Below, in pieces: positions 62,407-64,000 of a stretch of DNA of 64,000 bases (its first letter is position 1; each line of letters begins with the position of its first letter). The notes under the pieces were generated by a model, which worked only from the letters and a program-made list of their open reading frames with translations, was not told the DNA's origin and did no database searches. Location of the stretch: NCBI GenBank assembly GCA_038212445.1, contig JBBQUM010000002.1:310001-374000 (forward strand). Reading direction: 5' to 3'. This DNA comes from TMP-7 sp038212445 (GTDB lineage Bacteria > Acidobacteriota > Terriglobia > Bryobacterales > Bryobacteraceae). Made by a program: the position numbers and the translations under genes.

Positions 62407-63552
62407 ATGTCCATATTGCGCCTTGTCGCACCTGCTCTCGTTCTGACGGCTTTATTGCCAGGACAAACGCCAGCTGATCCGGCAGCCCCGCCTCAAGCCC
62501 CCGCGGCTGCTGCGGCACCTGCACCCGGTCCGCCTCCGAAGTACGACGGCTGGATCTTCTCGGCGATGGCTGATGGATATTTCACCCATAGCTTTAATAA
62601 CCCATCTACCAACGTCAACGAACTTCAAAACTTCAACATCAAGAGCGACCAGCCTAATCTGAGCATGGCCATGTTCTCTGTGGACAAATCGGATAAGGTC
62701 CTCGGAATCCATGCCGATGTCGGCCTTGGCGACACGTTCCGGGTAATTCATGCCGCCGACCCGGCAGTAATCGACAACAAGGGATTCCGCTACGTAAAGC
62801 AGATGTACGTGATCGTCAAGCCGAAAAACGTACACGGCACCGAGTTCGACTTTGGCGAATTCGTAACCTCGGCCGGCGCCGAAGTCATCGAGTCCAACGG
62901 CAACTGGAATTACACGCGCTCCTTGCTGTTTGCCTGGGCGATTCCGTACTATCATTTCGGTCTGCGCGCGAACGTTCCAGTGACGAAGGAACTCGCAGTT
63001 GGCTTCCAGGTCGTCAACGCCTGGAATACACTGTGGGGCAACAATAATCTCGACAACATCGGCCTTACGCTCGCTTATACCAAGCCGAAATTCGTTTACA
63101 GCCTCAACTATTATGAGGGCCCCAACCACTTGGGCACCACCCAAGGGAAACGCAACCTGGTGGACACTACGTTGCTCATCAACGCCACACCGAAGGTCAG
63201 CTTTTATGTCAACGGCGATTACGGCGCGGACAATCATGTCGGCACCAGCGGCAGCGACAAGTGGTACGGCATCGCGGGTGCGACCCGCGCCCAGATAACC
63301 AAGCGCGTGGCGCTCGCAGGACGTGCCGAGATCTTTGACGACCATGACGGCTTCTCTACCGGAACCAAGCAGGTGATCAAGGAGGGTACAATCACAGGTG
63401 AATACAAATACAACGATCACTTCCTGACCCGGGTCGAACTCCGGCATGACGCATCTGACAAATCCTTTTTTCTGAAGGATACGAACGGAGCCGTGAAGGG
63501 GATGACCACGTTCACGATCGGATTGGTTGTGTCCCTCGGTCCATGGAAGTAG
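62407..63552 (+). CDS. Outer-membrane beta-barrel porin (BBP2-like)
   Basis: 381 residues from the ATG at 62407, with GGAGG six bases upstream; an earlier start at 62377 is less suited. A signal peptide (MSILRLVAPALVLTALLPGQ) is followed by a Pro/Ala linker and a beta-barrel (DGWIFSAMADGYFTHSFNNPSTNVNELQNFNI with repeated alternating strands) ending in an aromatic-type strand. It matches the putative beta-barrel porin-2 family. It probably lets small nitrogen compounds or sugars through the outer membrane; its place between P-II and glutamine synthetase suggests a nitrogen-linked solute. Confidence 0.85.
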   Translation: MSILRLVAPALVLTALLPGQTPADPAAPPQAPAAAAAPAPGPPPKYDGWIFSAMADGYFTHSFNNPSTNVNELQNFNIKSDQPNLSMAMFSVDKSDKVLGIHADVGLGDTFRVIHAADPAVIDNKGFRYVKQMYVIVKPKNVHGTEFDFGEFVTSAGAEVIESNGNWNYTRSLLFAWAIPYYHFGLRANVPVTKELAVGFQVVNAWNTLWGNNNLDNIGLTLAYTKPKFVYSLNYYEGPNHLGTTQGKRNLVDTTLLINATPKVSFYVNGDYGADNHVGTSGSDKWYGIAGATRAQITKRVALAGRAEIFDDHDGFSTGTKQVIKEGTITGEYKYNDHFLTRVELRHDASDKSFFLKDTNGAVKGMTTFTIGLVVSLGPWK

Positions 63553-63582
63553 GCTACCCGGGGGCTAGTGATTTTTTTGATC

Positions 63583-63619
63583 GGGGCTATTCAAGTCTTT
63601 TATTTCCTTGAGAGGCCCC
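63583..63619 (+). promoter_or_regulatory. Hairpin between porin and glutamine synthetase
   Basis: GGGGC (63583-63587) pairs with GCCCC (63615-63619) and TCAAG (63591-63595) with CTTGA (63607-63611), with a 3x3 internal loop and an 11-base apical loop. It lies 30 bases after the porin stop and may reduce read-through into glnA. Confidence 0.4.
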
Positions 63620-63666
63620 AAACCGATGATCATAGTAGTTGACCCCCAGAGTTTTCGAGGAGATGA

Positions 63667-64000
63667 ATGAAGAACGAACTCCATGACTTTTTGGCGCTCC
63701 CGTACGCGGAGCTTGAAGATCTCAACCTGCAGGCCAAGGAGCAGCGAAAGAACCGCGTTCCGATCCACCAACTGCAGGAAGACCGGATCAAGTACTTAAC
63801 GGACGAGAAGCGGATCAAGGCCGTCACACTCTGCTTCAGCGATCTCGAAGGCCGGCTGCATATGCTGGACTACGACAAGAAGTTCCTGATCAACAGCTGG
63901 GACAACTTGACGTTTGACGGATCGTCGATCCGCGGATTCACCGCTCAGCGGGAAAGCGATCTGCGTCTCGGTATTGACTGGAGCGCGTTCTACTGGGCTC
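63667..64000 (+). CDS. glnA: Glutamine synthetase, N-terminal part (runs off window)
   Basis: 111 visible residues from the ATG at 63667, with GAGGAG 5 bases ahead. After a 40-residue extension (MKNELHDFLALPYAELEDLN), the chain reads RIKAVTLCFSDLEGRLHMLDYDKKFL and NLTFDGSSIRGFTAQRESDLRL, the N-terminal beta-grasp of glutamine synthetase (SFDGSSI motif). It ligates ammonia to glutamate. The rest lies outside the window. Confidence 0.93.
   Translation, partial: MKNELHDFLALPYAELEDLNLQAKEQRKNRVPIHQLQEDRIKYLTDEKRIKAVTLCFSDLEGRLHMLDYDKKFLINSWDNLTFDGSSIRGFTAQRESDLRLGIDWSAFYWA

Overview
The window looks like chromosome from a GC-rich acidobacterium of the Solibacter/Bryobacter kind. The evidence is a 927-residue NHL-repeat protein (12737-15520) ending in the tail domain first named from Solibacter, a MacB/ADOP-type orphan permease at the left edge, and many small exported proteins with no recognised family. 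I see no phage, insertion sequence, CRISPR array or replication origin. Genes lie on both strands, are tightly packed, and often overlap by 4 bases (ATGA or GTGA), so much of the window is probably translated as coupled operons.

Layout. 1-9.1 kb: end of an ABC-type permease, then sugar-acid and central metabolism (KDPG aldolase, VOC protein, SDR, hexaheme cytochrome c, 5-dehydro-4-deoxyglucarate dehydratase, esterase, MBL hydrolase, purB). 9.1-20.7 kb: a degenerate receiver protein, a penicillin-binding transpeptidase, an SDR, an SRPBCC protein, the NHL protein, a CDF metal exporter, a GH3 glycosidase with a PA14 insert, an exported unknown and an HpcH/HpaI aldolase. 20.7-27.7 kb: a minus-strand efflux operon running tetR, adaptor, RND permease fused to a TolC-like channel, with a deleted Uma2 gene behind it. 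27.8-34.0 kb: a plus-strand carotenoid operon (crtE-like, crtI, crtB, membrane molybdopterin oxidoreductase, glycosyltransferase, acyltransferase), which suggests an acylated carotenoid glycoside.

34-36 kb: LysM protein, small SH3-like protein, nucleotide-sugar epimerase/decarboxylase. 36.1-43.6 kb: a redox cluster with a membrane-anchored GcvH-like protein lacking the lipoyl lysine, a four-cluster ferredoxin protein, an NrfD-type quinone subunit, a sensor kinase with a CX4CH haem-like motif, an NtrC-type regulator, and a NarI-HdrD fusion. 43.6-46.6 kb: tRNA-Lys(CTT), a gene-poor stretch with a frameshifted remnant, and small unknown genes including a 47-residue exported peptide. 46.6-54.8 kb: glgA, trxA, a DtxR/MntR regulator, a PAS kinase, an M28 peptidase, DUF309 and exported unknowns. 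54.9-58.5 kb: a three-subunit PaoABC-like molybdenum aldehyde oxidoreductase whose first gene appears to start at CTG. 58.5-64 kb: cation/proton antiporter, two small genes, pgk, then a nitrogen set (P-II protein, porin, start of glutamine synthetase).

The best candidates for something undescribed are the 36-43.6 kb redox/sensing module, the RND-TolC single-chain pump with a retained internal signal peptide, and the molybdoenzyme embedded in the carotenoid operon. All family names come from reading motifs by eye; no database search was run.
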